Of a stretch of DNA of 64,000 nucleotides, positions 27,036-37,500 are shown one piece after another; within the stretch, counting starts at the first letter, position 1, and each line of letters begins with the position of its first letter. The stretch lies in assembly GCA_032620915.1 (NCBI GenBank), contig CP136052.1, positions 2,984,001-3,048,000 on the forward strand. Direction: 5' to 3'. This DNA is from Oscillospiraceae bacterium NTUH-002-81 (GTDB taxonomy: Bacteria; Bacillota; Clostridia; Lachnospirales; Lachnospiraceae). Below the pieces are notes generated by a model. It made no database searches. It was not told the origin of the DNA and worked only from the letters and a program-made list of their open reading frames with translations. A program made the translations under genes and the position numbers.

Positions 27036-28101
27036 TCACTCTGCATGTACGGTCACCTCACTTTCCTTTTTTTTAGGCATAAACCAATAAAATATAACAC
27101 AAAATGCTAAAGCAAACACAACACCAAAAACATTTTGACTCACTCTAAGACCAACCGCTCCTTGTAGTCCATATGTCTCTGCAGCAATGGCTAAAGCACC
27201 AAATGTGTTAAATACTGCCTGCCAGCCATATTGTGCTGAAAATCCTACACCGATTCCACCAAGAATTCCTATATATGCATAGATTGACGAAGGAAGCAGA
27301 AAATATAATACTGTAAAACATATAACACCTGCAATATTTCCGACAATCCTTTTACGGACTCTGTAGTGCATATCTTCCATAGACGGCAAAATCACGGACA
27401 TGGCCGCAATACCAGCCCACATTGCACGTGGCATATTACAAAGTTCTGCAATGCAAAGGACAATCGGTACGCATAAAATCTGACATATCTGCCATTTTGT
27501 TCTGGAAGAAGTGATATCAAATTCTTGTATCAGATCTTTCAGATTTCTTTTATAAGTTCTGTTTTTATGATTTCGATAAAATACGAAGCAGGTAAGTGCT
27601 GCACCTAAAGCCATTCCGACTAATCGCATCTGATAGCTTTTTCCCGTAACATCATAACCATATAGCAGCAGATACCCAAGAACCAATGTAGATTGATTAA
27701 ACATGGATGGATTATGGCATCCGAACAGAATCAACACAGCCAGTGCCGCAATATTTAACAGCATTCCCAATACCGGTGAAAACTGATTTGCTAAATGCGG
27801 ACATACAGTCATAATTACAAAGAACAAAGCCAAAAGCATCGTAGATTGTCCGGTGTGAATCCCCAGATCCGCATTCCTAAACACCATGAGACATAATAAG
27901 ACTACTACACCTACAATGCTGTTCTCATTTCCAAATAGGATGCTGAAAATACTAACAAACAAAAAACAAAATGCCATTGTAGCAGCTATCTTCACCAGAT
28001 ATACCCACATATGATATAGTTTTTTCTTTTAGTGTTTCACTCTTTTTCAACAGGTTTTTAGAACCTGCCTGATTTAACTGCAACTCCTGATAAAATGTCA
28101 T
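27036..28101 (-). CDS. FUSC-family membrane protein (frame break near start)
   Basis: The main frame encodes about 324 residues with two clusters of membrane segments, the layout of FUSC/aromatic-acid-exporter proteins; MWAGIAAMSVILPSMEDMHY and RIVGNIAGVICF lie in the second cluster. The strong RBS (GGGAGGA at 28108-28113) serves ATG 28101, whose frame reads MTFYQELQLNQAGSKNLLKK and then fails at an A6 run (28020-28025). With five A it continues into MWVYLVKIAATMAF. So the gene probably starts at 28101 and the sequence has one extra A. It is likely an exporter for organic acids or other compounds, but the substrate is unknown. It follows the sensor kinase on the same strand. Confidence 0.75.
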
Positions 28102-28134
28102 ATAAATCCTCCCATCTTCTAATTTATCTTAAAA

Positions 28135-29178
28135 CTAGATAATCTCATCTTTCTGCTTTGGCAGCTCTATAACAAATCTGCATCCACCATATTCACGGTT
28201 TTCTGCTTTGATTGTTCCTCCGGCACTATCTACAATCCGTTTTACAAGTGCAAGACCTAGGCCATTTCCTTCTGCTTTATGAGATCCATCTACCTGATAG
28301 AACTTGTCAAATATTCTGGATTTTACATCATCCTCTATTCCTGGTCCTTCATCTTCCAGAATGAACTTAACAGAATCCTGTTCTTGTTTCAGAAACATCG
28401 TAATTGTCCCCTTTGAAGGGCTGAACTTAATCGCATTATCTAAAAGATTTATCCAGATATGCATAAAAAGTCCTTCATTCGCAGTATATTTAACTTCCTC
28501 CAATTCTACCTGAAAACCAATTTCTTTTTCTGTCCATTTTGTTTCCAATGAAAGAACTGCCTGGCGGATCTGTTCATCCAGACGATATTCTGTTTTTTTC
28601 ATTGGTATATTCTGATTCTCTAACTTGGATAACAGCAAAATATTACCAACCAATCCGGAAAGTCTTTGGGTGTTAAATAAGATTTTTTCTACATATTCCT
28701 CTTGATCCGGAGACAGTTCTTCTCCCTGAAGCAGCATTGTATATCCTTCAATGGCATTAATCGGGGTCTTAAACTCATGAGAAACATCAGATACAAAATC
28801 CATCTGCAGCACCTCTGTTGCACGAAGTTCTTTTGTCATAACGTTAAAACTTTGATAAGATTCTCCAACTTCTGCTATACGGCTATTCGTTTCCAAATGC
28901 TGTTCAAAATCTCCCCGAGAAACTTCCTTCATTGCTTTACTAAGTCTTGTAATTGGTTCTAGTAACTTTGCATTAATAAAGGAAGTGATCAGCCCTGCAA
29001 TCAATGTATTGAAAATCAAAAGCCAGCCAAGCACAGGTATGCTGCCCGGCAGATTAAAAAAATGATTCAAAAAAGCAAATAATAAAGCAGATATGACTGT
29101 TGAAAATACAAGTGCCAGCCAGATTGCACCAGTCAGACAGGATCGAATCCGCAATCCTTTTTCTTTCTTTTGTTCCAT
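28135..29178 (-). CDS. Membrane sensor histidine kinase
   Basis: The 347 residues comprise two membrane helices (about 15-38 and 48-70), a HAMP linker (LLEPITRLSKAMKEVSRGDF), the phosphoacceptor His134 in DVSHEFKTPINAIEGY, and an ATPase domain with NLLDNAIKFSP, DEGPGIEDD and GNGLGLALVKRIV. There is almost no extracytoplasmic loop, as in sensors that detect membrane stress. It overlaps the response-regulator stop by one base (TAATG). It probably senses envelope or bile-type stress, which is inference from its neighbours. Confidence 0.9.
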   Translation of the reverse strand: MEQKKEKGLRIRSCLTGAIWLALVFSTVISALLFAFLNHFFNLPGSIPVLGWLLIFNTLIAGLITSFINAKLLEPITRLSKAMKEVSRGDFEQHLETNSRIAEVGESYQSFNVMTKELRATEVLQMDFVSDVSHEFKTPINAIEGYTMLLQGEELSPDQEEYVEKILFNTQRLSGLVGNILLLSKLENQNIPMKKTEYRLDEQIRQAVLSLETKWTEKEIGFQVELEEVKYTANEGLFMHIWINLLDNAIKFSPSKGTITMFLKQEQDSVKFILEDEGPGIEDDVKSRIFDKFYQVDGSHKAEGNGLGLALVKRIVDSAGGTIKAENREYGGCRFVIELPKQKDEII

Positions 29179-29849
29179 TATTTTTTCACCACCTTGTATC
29201 CAATTCCACGCATTGTTACGATTTCAAAATCAGGGTTATCTTTCAAACGCTCCCTGATTCTTCCTATATGTACCTCTATCGTATGTGGGTCTGCCTCCGT
29301 CTCGTATCCCCATACTTCATCCATCAACTGTTGTTTTGTAAATATTCTGCCTGGCGAAGCTGCAAGCTTATATAAAAGCAGGAATTCTTTTTTAGGCAAA
29401 ACAAGACTTTCCTTATCAGTTGTAACCGTCATTGCATCATAATCAAACTCTGTTGAACCGATCACAATTTTGTGTTCATTCAGTATCTGTGCACGGCGAA
29501 GCAGTGCTCCGACTCTTAAAACCATTTCATTCACATTTACCGGTTTTACCATATAATCGTCACTTCCCGAAAGAAATCCCTGGCGCATATCATCAAAGGA
29601 ACCTTTCGCAGTGATCATAAGTACAGGTATCTGATATCCTGCTGAACGGAGTTCCGACACCAGTTCATAACCATCCATAACCGGCATCATAATATCAGAA
29701 ATGATCAGATCAATATATTCCTTAACCAATACGTCTAATGCCTGTGCTCCATCCGATGCACTTTTGACTTGATATCCATTCTTCTCAAGCACTTTTTGGA
29801 ATAGCTGGCTTAATTCTTTATCATCTTCTACAATCAATATTTGAAACAC
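29178..29849 (-). CDS. OmpR-family response regulator
   Basis: I choose GTG 29849 because AAGGAGG (29859-29865) precedes it and the product then begins MFQILIVEDDKELSQLFQKV. Asp52 in SDIMMPVMDG is the phosphorylation site, and Lys in MVKPVN follows. The C-terminal winged helix (KKEFLLLYKLAASPGRIFTK, then GRIRERLKDNPDFEIVTMRG) is the OmpR/PhoB type. Its gene lies 17 bp after the phospholipase D gene, so the order is PLD, regulator, kinase, FUSC. Two 11-bp-spaced TTGAGG boxes upstream of the PLD gene are candidate binding sites. Confidence 0.9.
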   Translation of the reverse strand: MFQILIVEDDKELSQLFQKVLEKNGYQVKSASDGAQALDVLVKEYIDLIISDIMMPVMDGYELVSELRSAGYQIPVLMITAKGSFDDMRQGFLSGSDDYMVKPVNVNEMVLRVGALLRRAQILNEHKIVIGSTEFDYDAMTVTTDKESLVLPKKEFLLLYKLAASPGRIFTKQQLMDEVWGYETEADPHTIEVHIGRIRERLKDNPDFEIVTMRGIGYKVVKK

Positions 29850-29866
29850 GTTTTCCTTCCTCCTTA

Positions 29867-31301
29867 TTAAAACAGATACCTTGCCCATCCAAGCAGATGC
29901 TGTACCAAAAATATTTTTCTCTGACGTTTCTTTGTTAATTCGATTGGCTCTACATGATATGGATCACGATAGGTTCCATCTTCCAATACCTGGCGGGACA
30001 CTCTTTCATATTCCATCATGCCCTCTTCCAACTGTTTATTAATATCTTTACTGCGAATTACAAGCATCAGTTCCGTATCCAGATATGCACTTCTCATGTC
30101 CATATTAAAGGAACCGATTACAGACAGATCATCGTCAATCAGAATACTTTTTCCGTGGTATGAATAACCGCCTTCATATTCCCAGATATTAATTCCTGTA
30201 CTTAAGATTCTATTTCTGTTTTTTCGCATAATCGGCAGCTCCAAATGGATTTCCATTGTTGGCAACCGAATTGGTCATGATAGAAAAATCCGGAACTCTC
30301 TCCGCAATCTCTTTCCATGTATTAGACATCATATCATTGCAGATAATATATGGTGTATGAATTTTCACGCGCTCTTTTGCATTTTTCATTAGTTCTCCCA
30401 GTTGATACCAGACTACTGGTTCCTTGGGACCTGTGTGGATAGGATTTGACACTAATGCAATCTTTTCTGTCTCAAAAGTTTCGTCCGTGTAATCGGTATC
30501 GCAGATTCTTTCCTTATTCTCTTCAAAATATTTCTGATAGCCGTTCTGCAGCTCTAAAACTGCGTTCTTTACAGATTTTCTATTTGCCAGTTTTTTATTG
30601 TCATGAAAATAACCACTGTCTTCTTGTTCCCATATCGTTTCAAAATACTCTAACAACTGATTAACTGAATTTTCTTTCTCAGGTTCATCGCAAACCACTA
30701 ACACATCTCTGTCATAGTTCTTATGTCCCAGAAAATCACCCAAGAAATAATTGTATGTATTTCTTCCACCAAGAATATATGTCTTACCATCTGCAATCAA
30801 ATATTTATCATGCATTCTCCCCATCATCTTCCATGGTTTCAACGGATTGGCCTTATTATACAGTTTAATTTCAACATTCTCATGGGAAGATAATCCATAG
30901 AAATACGGATTTCCTTCCATATCAATCCAGCTCTCCATTCCATCTACTAACAGACGAATATGTACACCTCTGTCTGCCGCATCATGCAGTGCTCCTAAGA
31001 TCAATTTTCCACTTTCATCGGATTGAAATGCAAAAGTAGAAAGAATAATTTCCTTTTTTGCATTCTTGATCAAACGCACTCTTTGTAAAAGCGCTTCTGG
31101 ATTCTTTTCTATGATTACTGCCCGTTCTGTATTTTCACTGCATTCGTTCCATGACCCATTTTTTGTTTCTTTTTTGGTTGTATTGGACACTTCCGGCTGC
31201 TTTTTATATGCAACGCAGATTCCGAGCAATTCATAAAAAACCACACATAAAAAAATTGACAGTATAGCAAAAACAATTTTAAATATCTTACGTTTTCCCA
31301 T
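29867..31301 (-). CDS. Phospholipase D-like membrane protein (frame break)
   Basis: An N-terminal membrane anchor (FKIVFAILSIFLCVVFYELL) is followed by two PLD domains. The first HKD motif is MHDKYLIADGKTYILGGRN. The second, YHGKSILIDDDLSVIGSFN, lies in another frame after an A6 run (30219-30224). Removing one A joins them through AADYAKNRNRILSTGINI into a protein of about 477 residues ending at 29867. Proteins of this type are cardiolipin synthases or related phosphatidyltransferases. It leads the regulator-kinase operon and may be its target. Confidence 0.8.
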
Positions 31302-31351
31302 CGCACATCACCTGACTTTTTTCATCTTATGTCTATACAATACAAAGTCAG

Positions 31352-31368
31352 CCTCAATTTAACCTCAA
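31352..31368 (-). promoter_or_regulatory. Candidate response-regulator binding site
   Basis: On the minus strand TTGAGG occurs twice with an 11-bp period (31363-31368 and 31352-31357). OmpR/PhoB-type regulators bind direct repeats spaced by one helical turn of 10-11 bp. The boxes lie about 50 bp upstream of the PLD gene start. A TATAGA-like -10 lies downstream (31332-31337), but its spacing to TTGAGG is not ideal. Confidence 0.4.
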
Positions 31369-31431
31369 CAAGGTTTGTTTTTTTCATCCATGCAAAATCT
31401 TCTTTGTACAACAGACTGTTAGATATAGCAA

Positions 31432-31488
31432 AAACGGCCTTTCAAAAACAGTTAACTTCTAAATCAACTGTTTTTTGAAAGGTCGTTT
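31432..31488 (-). terminator. Long hairpin terminator after cardiolipin synthase
   Basis: AAACGGCCTTTCAAAAACAG (from 31432) pairs with a near-complementary arm ending at 31488. On the minus strand the stem is followed by TTTTTGC. It closes the synthetase-cardiolipin synthase transcript and isolates the PLD operon. The 130 bp from 31302 to 31431 hold the PLD promoter region. Confidence 0.75.
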
Positions 31489-31498
31489 CATCAAATTC

Positions 31499-33058
31499 TT
31501 ATAGCAATCCAGCAAATAATCTCATAAATAATTGTCCCAGTCGCAAATATGCACTTCGTCCGGTTTGATATTGGTCTGTCACATCACGACATTCTCCCAT
31601 CGTTCTTATCAGATCATTTTTTATTTCCACAACTGCCTGACAATCTGCCATAAAACAGCCGTTTTCAAAATGGTGATATAAACTTCGATAATCCAAATTA
31701 ATTGTTCCACAAGTTGCCATACAGTCATCTGCCACACTCATTTTTGCATGACAGAAACCAGGGGTCCACTCATAAACACGAACACCATGTTTAACTAATC
31801 CATGATAAAAAGAACGAGTTACATTATAAATGAATTTTTTATCAGGGATACCAGGTGTGATAATTCTTACGTCTACCCCTCGCTTAGCAGCCAGACATAA
31901 CGCATGCGTCATTTCATCTGTTATGATTAGATATGGAGTCATAAACCAACAATATTTTTCAGCTTTATTTATCATACTGATATAAACTTCTTCTCCGACC
32001 TGCTCATTATCCATAGGACTGTCTGCATAAGGCTGAACAAAACCTGTTTGCTGTGCTTTATAATCGTAATGAATAATGTATTTACTAAAATCAGTATCAT
32101 TCGTAGCTTTTTCACTAACAGCATTCCACATTTCTAAAAATGTCACTGTAAGCGACTGAACAGCATCTCCTTCTAAACGAATACCTGTATCTTTCCACTG
32201 TCCATACGGGTGTGTGTAATTAAAATATTCGTTTGCTAGATTATATCCACCTGTAAATCCGACTTTTCCATCAATAACTGTTATTTTTCTATGATCACGA
32301 TTGTTCAAAAACAGATTTAAACCTGGCATAAACGGATTGAATACACGGCAATGAATTCCTATTGCCTCCATTTTTTTCACAAAATCTGTGTTAATAAAGC
32401 CTATAGAACCCATATCATCGTAGAATACTCTAACTTCCACACCTGCTTTTACTCGCTCTTCCAGAACATCTTGAATCTTATGCCATGCTTCAGCGTCTTC
32501 TATCGCATGATATTCCATAAAGATAAACTTTTGTGCTTTCTCCAAATCCTTAAGCTGTGCCTCTAATCCTTTCACTGCTTCATCAAAATACACAATATCC
32601 GTATTCTGATAGATTGGATACTGCGAATTTCTTTGTATATAACTTGCAATATTTCCTGCCTTCGGAATCGTTTCGTTTATTCTGTTTAAGCACTCCTGAT
32701 TATCGGAAAGCATTGGTAACAATTTGCTATCAATTTCTGCATATCGCTCACGCATTTTATGTGTGCCGCCATTCAAACCAATCAATAAATATAGGCCTAC
32801 ACCCATAATTGGGAAAATTAAAATTAATATAACCCAAGGCATTTTCATGGAAGATGTCTTATCTGATGCATACAATCCCAAAACTAAAATTCCACTTAAA
32901 ATCCTTGTAAATAGATTTATGATTTCTGCATATTCATTTAAGCGTGTTACAATAGTAATAATAAAAACTACTTCTAGAAGAATGCAGACTATGGAAAAAC
33001 ACAATCGTTTTACTCCGTTTTTTGTTTTCGCTTTTCCTTCTAAAGTATCTTGTTTCAT
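31499..33058 (-). CDS. cls: Cardiolipin synthase
   Basis: The 519 residues begin with two membrane helices, as in ClsA-type enzymes. Two PLD catalytic motifs follow: NNRDHRKITVIDGKVGFTGG and CHAKMSVADDCMATCGTINL. The enzyme joins two phosphatidylglycerol molecules into cardiolipin at the membrane. RBS AAAGG precedes the ATG. It lies 36 bp after the small alarmone synthetase. A remnant of a second copy's 3' end lies at 26821. Confidence 0.9.
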   Translation of the reverse strand: MKQDTLEGKAKTKNGVKRLCFSIVCILLEVVFIITIVTRLNEYAEIINLFTRILSGILVLGLYASDKTSSMKMPWVILILIFPIMGVGLYLLIGLNGGTHKMRERYAEIDSKLLPMLSDNQECLNRINETIPKAGNIASYIQRNSQYPIYQNTDIVYFDEAVKGLEAQLKDLEKAQKFIFMEYHAIEDAEAWHKIQDVLEERVKAGVEVRVFYDDMGSIGFINTDFVKKMEAIGIHCRVFNPFMPGLNLFLNNRDHRKITVIDGKVGFTGGYNLANEYFNYTHPYGQWKDTGIRLEGDAVQSLTVTFLEMWNAVSEKATNDTDFSKYIIHYDYKAQQTGFVQPYADSPMDNEQVGEEVYISMINKAEKYCWFMTPYLIITDEMTHALCLAAKRGVDVRIITPGIPDKKFIYNVTRSFYHGLVKHGVRVYEWTPGFCHAKMSVADDCMATCGTINLDYRSLYHHFENGCFMADCQAVVEIKNDLIRTMGECRDVTDQYQTGRSAYLRLGQLFMRLFAGLL

Positions 33059-33094
33059 ATATATTCCAACCTTTCTACTCGATCAAATTTCTGC

Positions 33095-33775
33095 TTAAAT
33101 TTCGTGGAACATACCAATTTTGTCTTTTATTCTCTGCATTTCATTATCTGCTTCAATGATAGCTTTTGCAGAATGAAGTAATTCTTCACTTATCTCATCA
33201 TAGCCAGGCATTTCTTCAATTCCTTTTTTATAGCGAAGTTGATGTTCCAATGTTGCCCAGAAATCCATACCATTGGTTCGAATCTGTAATTCTACACGCA
33301 TAGGTGTTTTACCCTTAGCAAAAAATACTGGTATTTCAACAATCATATGATAGCTTCGATAACCATTCGATTTTGGATTTTTTATATAATCTTTTATTTC
33401 AATAACTTTAATATCATCCTGTTGGGTAATCAAATCTGATATCATATAAATATCGTCAATAAACGCACAAACTATTCGAACGCCTGCTACATCATTGAGA
33501 TATGTCTGTATATTTTCTGTTGTAAATTCATATCCCATCTTCTGCAGTTTATTGTAAATACTATTGGGCTTCTTAATTCTTGTTTTTATAAAAGAAATAG
33601 GATTTCGATTGTTCTCAACTGAAAATTCATCATCCAAAACCTCAAGTTTAGTTTGTATCTCCCGAATAGCACAACGATACATCATCATTAAATTATAAAA
33701 TTTTGTAGCATTATTTAAAAACTGTAGTGATTCCGGACTGTCCATCCTGAGTTTTTTTACTTCATCTTTTGTCAT
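33095..33775 (-). CDS. Small alarmone (ppGpp) synthetase, RelA/SpoT domain
   Basis: The 226-residue protein is a single synthetase domain without the hydrolase or regulatory parts of Rel. It shows KTRIKKPNSIYNKLQKMGYE, DVAGVRIVCAFIDDIYMISD, NPKSNGYRSYHMIVEIPVFF and VELQIRTNGMDFWATLEHQL, which is the full motif set of RelQ/RelP-type enzymes. These make (p)ppGpp from ATP and GDP or GTP and are often induced by cell-envelope stress. It is cotranscribed with cardiolipin synthase. RBS AAAGGAAAG precedes the ATG. Confidence 0.9.
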   Translation of the reverse strand: MTKDEVKKLRMDSPESLQFLNNATKFYNLMMMYRCAIREIQTKLEVLDDEFSVENNRNPISFIKTRIKKPNSIYNKLQKMGYEFTTENIQTYLNDVAGVRIVCAFIDDIYMISDLITQQDDIKVIEIKDYIKNPKSNGYRSYHMIVEIPVFFAKGKTPMRVELQIRTNGMDFWATLEHQLRYKKGIEEMPGYDEISEELLHSAKAIIEADNEMQRIKDKIGMFHEI

Positions 33776-33813
33776 GGAACTTTCCTTTCTACCTCATCCC
33801 TGATTTCAAAACA

Positions 33814-33944
33814 TTATTTATTTTGATAGTTGATTCGTTCTCCTTGAATTACTGGATAACAAATCATTTTATCACTATCCAGATTTTCTACATGCATATC
33901 TACTGCACTGATCTGATGGTTTTCATAAGTATTGTAATAATACC
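33814..33944 (-). pseudogene. 3' remnant of a second bile salt hydrolase gene
   Basis: The minus strand reads YYYNTYENHQISAVDMHVEN then LDSDKMICYPV and ends NYQNK at 33814. It corresponds closely to the last about 43 residues of the intact enzyme at 25810 (YYYTTYDNHQITAVDMHAEN). At about 33945 it is cut by transposase sequence. It lies 38 bp upstream of the alarmone synthetase gene. Confidence 0.85.
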
Positions 33945-34517
33945 ATCCTTATGGCAGACCGTGGTTACGAAAGTTTTAATACCTTTGCACACCTGATCCG
34001 GAAGGGAATGTATTTCGTTATCCGCATGAAAGCGTTCCCGGTAATGCTTGTTCATCTTTTTCGGCGAGCCGGTATAGGTGAGCAGCCACTGCTTGCCCTT
34101 TCTGTCATTTTCTTTGCCATTTGCGGAATCTCCTGGATTTTTTGCTGATGACTTTGGTTTGCGCTTCTTCGGTGCCGTCAGCTCATAGCTCAAAGAAAGC
34201 AGGTCTTTGATGGCATCATCCAGTTCTGGTTTGCCAAGCTGAATACTGAGCCATTTTTCCTTGTTCATGTGATAGGCCGGAAAATAGCCGTCCTGCCCAC
34301 GAAGAGAGCCGATCAGCAGCGGATCACTTTTCACATTAAGGACATCAACGATGCCTGCTTCCGGCAGTCCCAACTTATCAGCAGATACTTCCAGAACTAC
34401 ACCATACCATTTATTATTGTCATTGTGCCGCAACACCGCATTCCAGTCATGCCAGGGGTATTCCGGCTCTGTGCCGTACTGCTGGCGTATCCATATAAAT
34501 AATTCTTGTCGTGTCAT
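33900..34517 (-). CDS. MmcQ/YjbR-family protein with an extended, possibly artificial tail
   Basis: Residues 1-115 fit the YjbR double-wing fold: ELFIWIRQQYGTEPEYPWHD, NKWYGVVLEVSADKLGL and GYFPAYHMNKEKWLSIQL, ending near DLLSLSYELTAPK. After about residue 120 the frame continues with Lys/Ser-rich sequence, then antisense to a transposase fragment, then antisense of the bile salt hydrolase remnant, so the original C-terminus has probably been lost and replaced. YjbR proteins have a DNA-binding-like fold with no agreed role. The ribosome binding site is weak. Confidence 0.6.
   Translation of the reverse strand: MTRQELFIWIRQQYGTEPEYPWHDWNAVLRHNDNNKWYGVVLEVSADKLGLPEAGIVDVLNVKSDPLLIGSLRGQDGYFPAYHMNKEKWLSIQLGKPELDDAIKDLLSLSYELTAPKKRKPKSSAKNPGDSANGKENDRKGKQWLLTYTGSPKKMNKHYRERFHADNEIHSLPDQVCKGIKTFVTTVCHKDGIITILMKTIRSVQ
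33949..34045 (+). pseudogene. Transposase fragment (IS4-like)
   Basis: The plus strand reads ADRGYESFNTFAHLIRKGMY then FVIRMK, a conserved block of IS4-type transposases (D-R-G-Y-E-S). Only about 30 codons remain. It joins the bile salt hydrolase remnant on its left, so an IS insertion or IS-mediated deletion removed the 5' part of that gene. Confidence 0.6.
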
Positions 34518-34599
34518 CTCTTATAACAGCTCACTTGCATCTTAAATTTTCTCTACAATCGCGTTTACATACAAGTCCGTCATATTTTCGCTCAATATA

Positions 34600-37500
34600 T
34601 TATTCCGAATACTTCTTGAAATTCTCTGCTTGTTCCAAAACCTCTTTGTAAACATCATCAATGGTTACCGGAGGATAATCAAACTCATCCAGAAGCAAAA
34701 TCAGGTCAACTTGCAAATTTGCCTTAATATCATCACGGGTAGACCAGTCAGTGTACTTAGCTTTATCATCGACAATGACCTTAATCCTTTTCGACAATTC
34801 GATCATCTTATCGTCCGGGTACTCGAACTCGTACTTCTTAGCAACCGCCTTGAGGATGTCATAGAATGCTTTTTCTTCATAGTCAATTCCCATGCCCTTG
34901 AAGGAATCTTTTTCCTTTTTAAGTTCTTCAAGGAGCTTCGCAAGCTGCTCTGCCACATCGTCAAGGACTTCGTTAGCGAAAGCTTCATCACGACGGCGAT
35001 TATTGTACTCATCAACAACCCGCTTGAGGCGGTCCGAGAACTCCATGCCCATAATGCGGTTGACTTTTTTATACTCATCAATCGCTTGAGAAAGAAGCCT
35101 CTGCAATACCTTAATTTTCGTGTTTGGAAGCTGGATTGCATTGATCTTATCCAGATACTCATCGCTGAAAATATCAACTGAGATATGCTTTCCGGTTTCA
35201 AACAGCTCCTCTATACCATCAGATTGAATTGCCCCCTCAAGAAGTTCACGGACGCGGGCATTCATTTGTGAAATGTCGGGGGCATCACCCTTAGTGAGTT
35301 TGAAAAGAATAGAACGCACAGCACAATAGAAGTGCAGATAGTCCTTCTCTCTATCGGAAATTGCATCGCTGGAACTGCATAGATTGAACGCTTGCTTCAT
35401 ACGCTTGACAGCAGCCATAAAGCGAGTTTCCAAATCTTCCGTAAGCTGGACATACTCAACAGCACGGTTGAGGCAAGCAAGCTGCTCTTTCGGTGATCCG
35501 TTGAAGTAATCCGTACTATTGAAGTTGCGGAACATCTGTGCCAAAACATCAAGCTGGTCTTTGACAATCGTGACAGACTGTTCGACACCTTCAAACTCAT
35601 CGGTTTCAAAGTTGGTGTACTTCTTGAGGGCGAGATTCATGTTTTTCTTGATACCGATATAGTCCACAATCAAGCCCTTGTCCTTTCCGGTATAGACACG
35701 GTTGACACGGGAAATTGTCTGAATAAGGGTATGCTGCTGGATTGGCTTGTCGATGTAAATTGTGTCAAGTGCCGGTACATCAAAGCCAGTCAGCCACATA
35801 TCAACGACAATTGCAATTTTGAAGTTGGATTTAACGTTCTTAAACTGGCGGTCAAACTCCTTGCGATCATCCTTCGTTCCCAGCATTTCATAAAGCTCTG
35901 GCTCGTCATCTTTATTTCGCGTCATGATGAGCTTGATCTTCTCGATGGGCTTGAGTTCCTTTTTCTCTTTTTCCGTCAGTTGAACCCCGTCAGGGCAAAC
36001 CTTTTTCTCTGCCCATTCCGGTCTCATTCCAACTATAATCTGATAAAAAGCGTATGCAATCTTGCGATTAGAGCAGACAAACATTGCTTTTCCTGCGACC
36101 GTAGCTCCTTCGGCAACGCGGGTCTCATAGTGGTTAATGAAGTCCTCCGCAACTGCATGAAGTCGGTCAGGATCACCGATGATCGCATCAATATGAGCAA
36201 CCGCCTTCTGGCTTTCCTCAATCTGATGCTCATTTGCACCTTCAACAGCACAACGGTCATAATAATCTTCAATTTCCCGAACCTTTGCCTGATCAAGAGT
36301 AACCCGTGCAGCGCGTCCGTCGTAGACAAGGTTGACTGTGATACCGTCTTTGACCGCCTCTGTCATTGTGTAGGCATCGACAACTGGACCGAAGACTTCA
36401 ATCGTACCATCCACGGGCGTACCGGTGAAACCGACATAGGTTGCATTAGGTAGAGAGTCATGTAGGTATTTCGCAAACCCATAGGTTCGCTCTACACCTT
36501 CAGCAGTGACCTTGACTTTTTGATCGAGGTTTATCTGACTACGGTGCGCCTCATCGGATATGCAGATCACATTTGCTCTATCGGTCAGAAGCTCCAAGTC
36601 CTCGGTGAACTTCTGGATAGTGGTCATGTACACACCGCCGCTTGTTCTGCCTTGAAGTTCCTGACGCAGTTTTTCGCGGGAATCAATGCTCACAACGGTT
36701 TCGTCACCAATGTACTTTTTGGATGCTACAAACTGTTTTGAAAGCTGGTCATCCAAATCAGTTCGGTCGGTAATAATCAGGATTGTAGGGCTATGGAAGA
36801 AGGTACTCTTCATAAGCATTCTGGTGAGGAAGAGCATGGTGTAGCTTTTTCCGCAGCCTGTCGCACCAAAGTAAGTGCCGCCCTTGCCGTCGCCTTCCGG
36901 TCTGAGATGCGCCTTGATATTCTCAAACAGCTTGACCGCAGCAAAATACTGAGGATATCGGCAAACAATCTTAAGATCTTTATCTGAGCTATCAGGGAAA
37001 TAGACAAAATCCTTGATAACCGCCAAGAGCCGTTCTTTGCGGAATAGTCCACTCACCATAGTTACAAGGGAATTGATGCCATCCAATTCCTTATCGTCAG
37101 CCTCAATCTTTCTCCACGCATAGAAAAAGTCATACGGAGAAAAGAAGGAACCGTATTTATTATTTGCACCATCGCTTATGACGATGAAGGCATTATACTT
37201 GAATAGTTCAGGAATATCACGGCGATAACGCACGGTGAGCTGAGTATAGGCGTCCATGATCGTTGTATTTTCTTTGACTGCGCTCTTGAACTCAAGCACA
37301 ACAACAGGAATACCATTGATGAAGACAATCCCGTCAGGTATGCGTAGCTGGTTGTTGATGCCTTCAATTTCAAATTGATTGACGATCTTGAACACGTTTT
37401 TCTCCGGCTCATCGAAGTCGATCAGCTCAATATAAAGGTCCTTCTTTGTGTGATCCTCGCGGTTGAAGATGAAGCCGTCACAAATCATTTTGCAGACAGC

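Noticed and set aside
35731..36453. Open frame of 240 codons opposite hsdR
   Set aside because: Shadow of the hsdR motor domain with no independent support.
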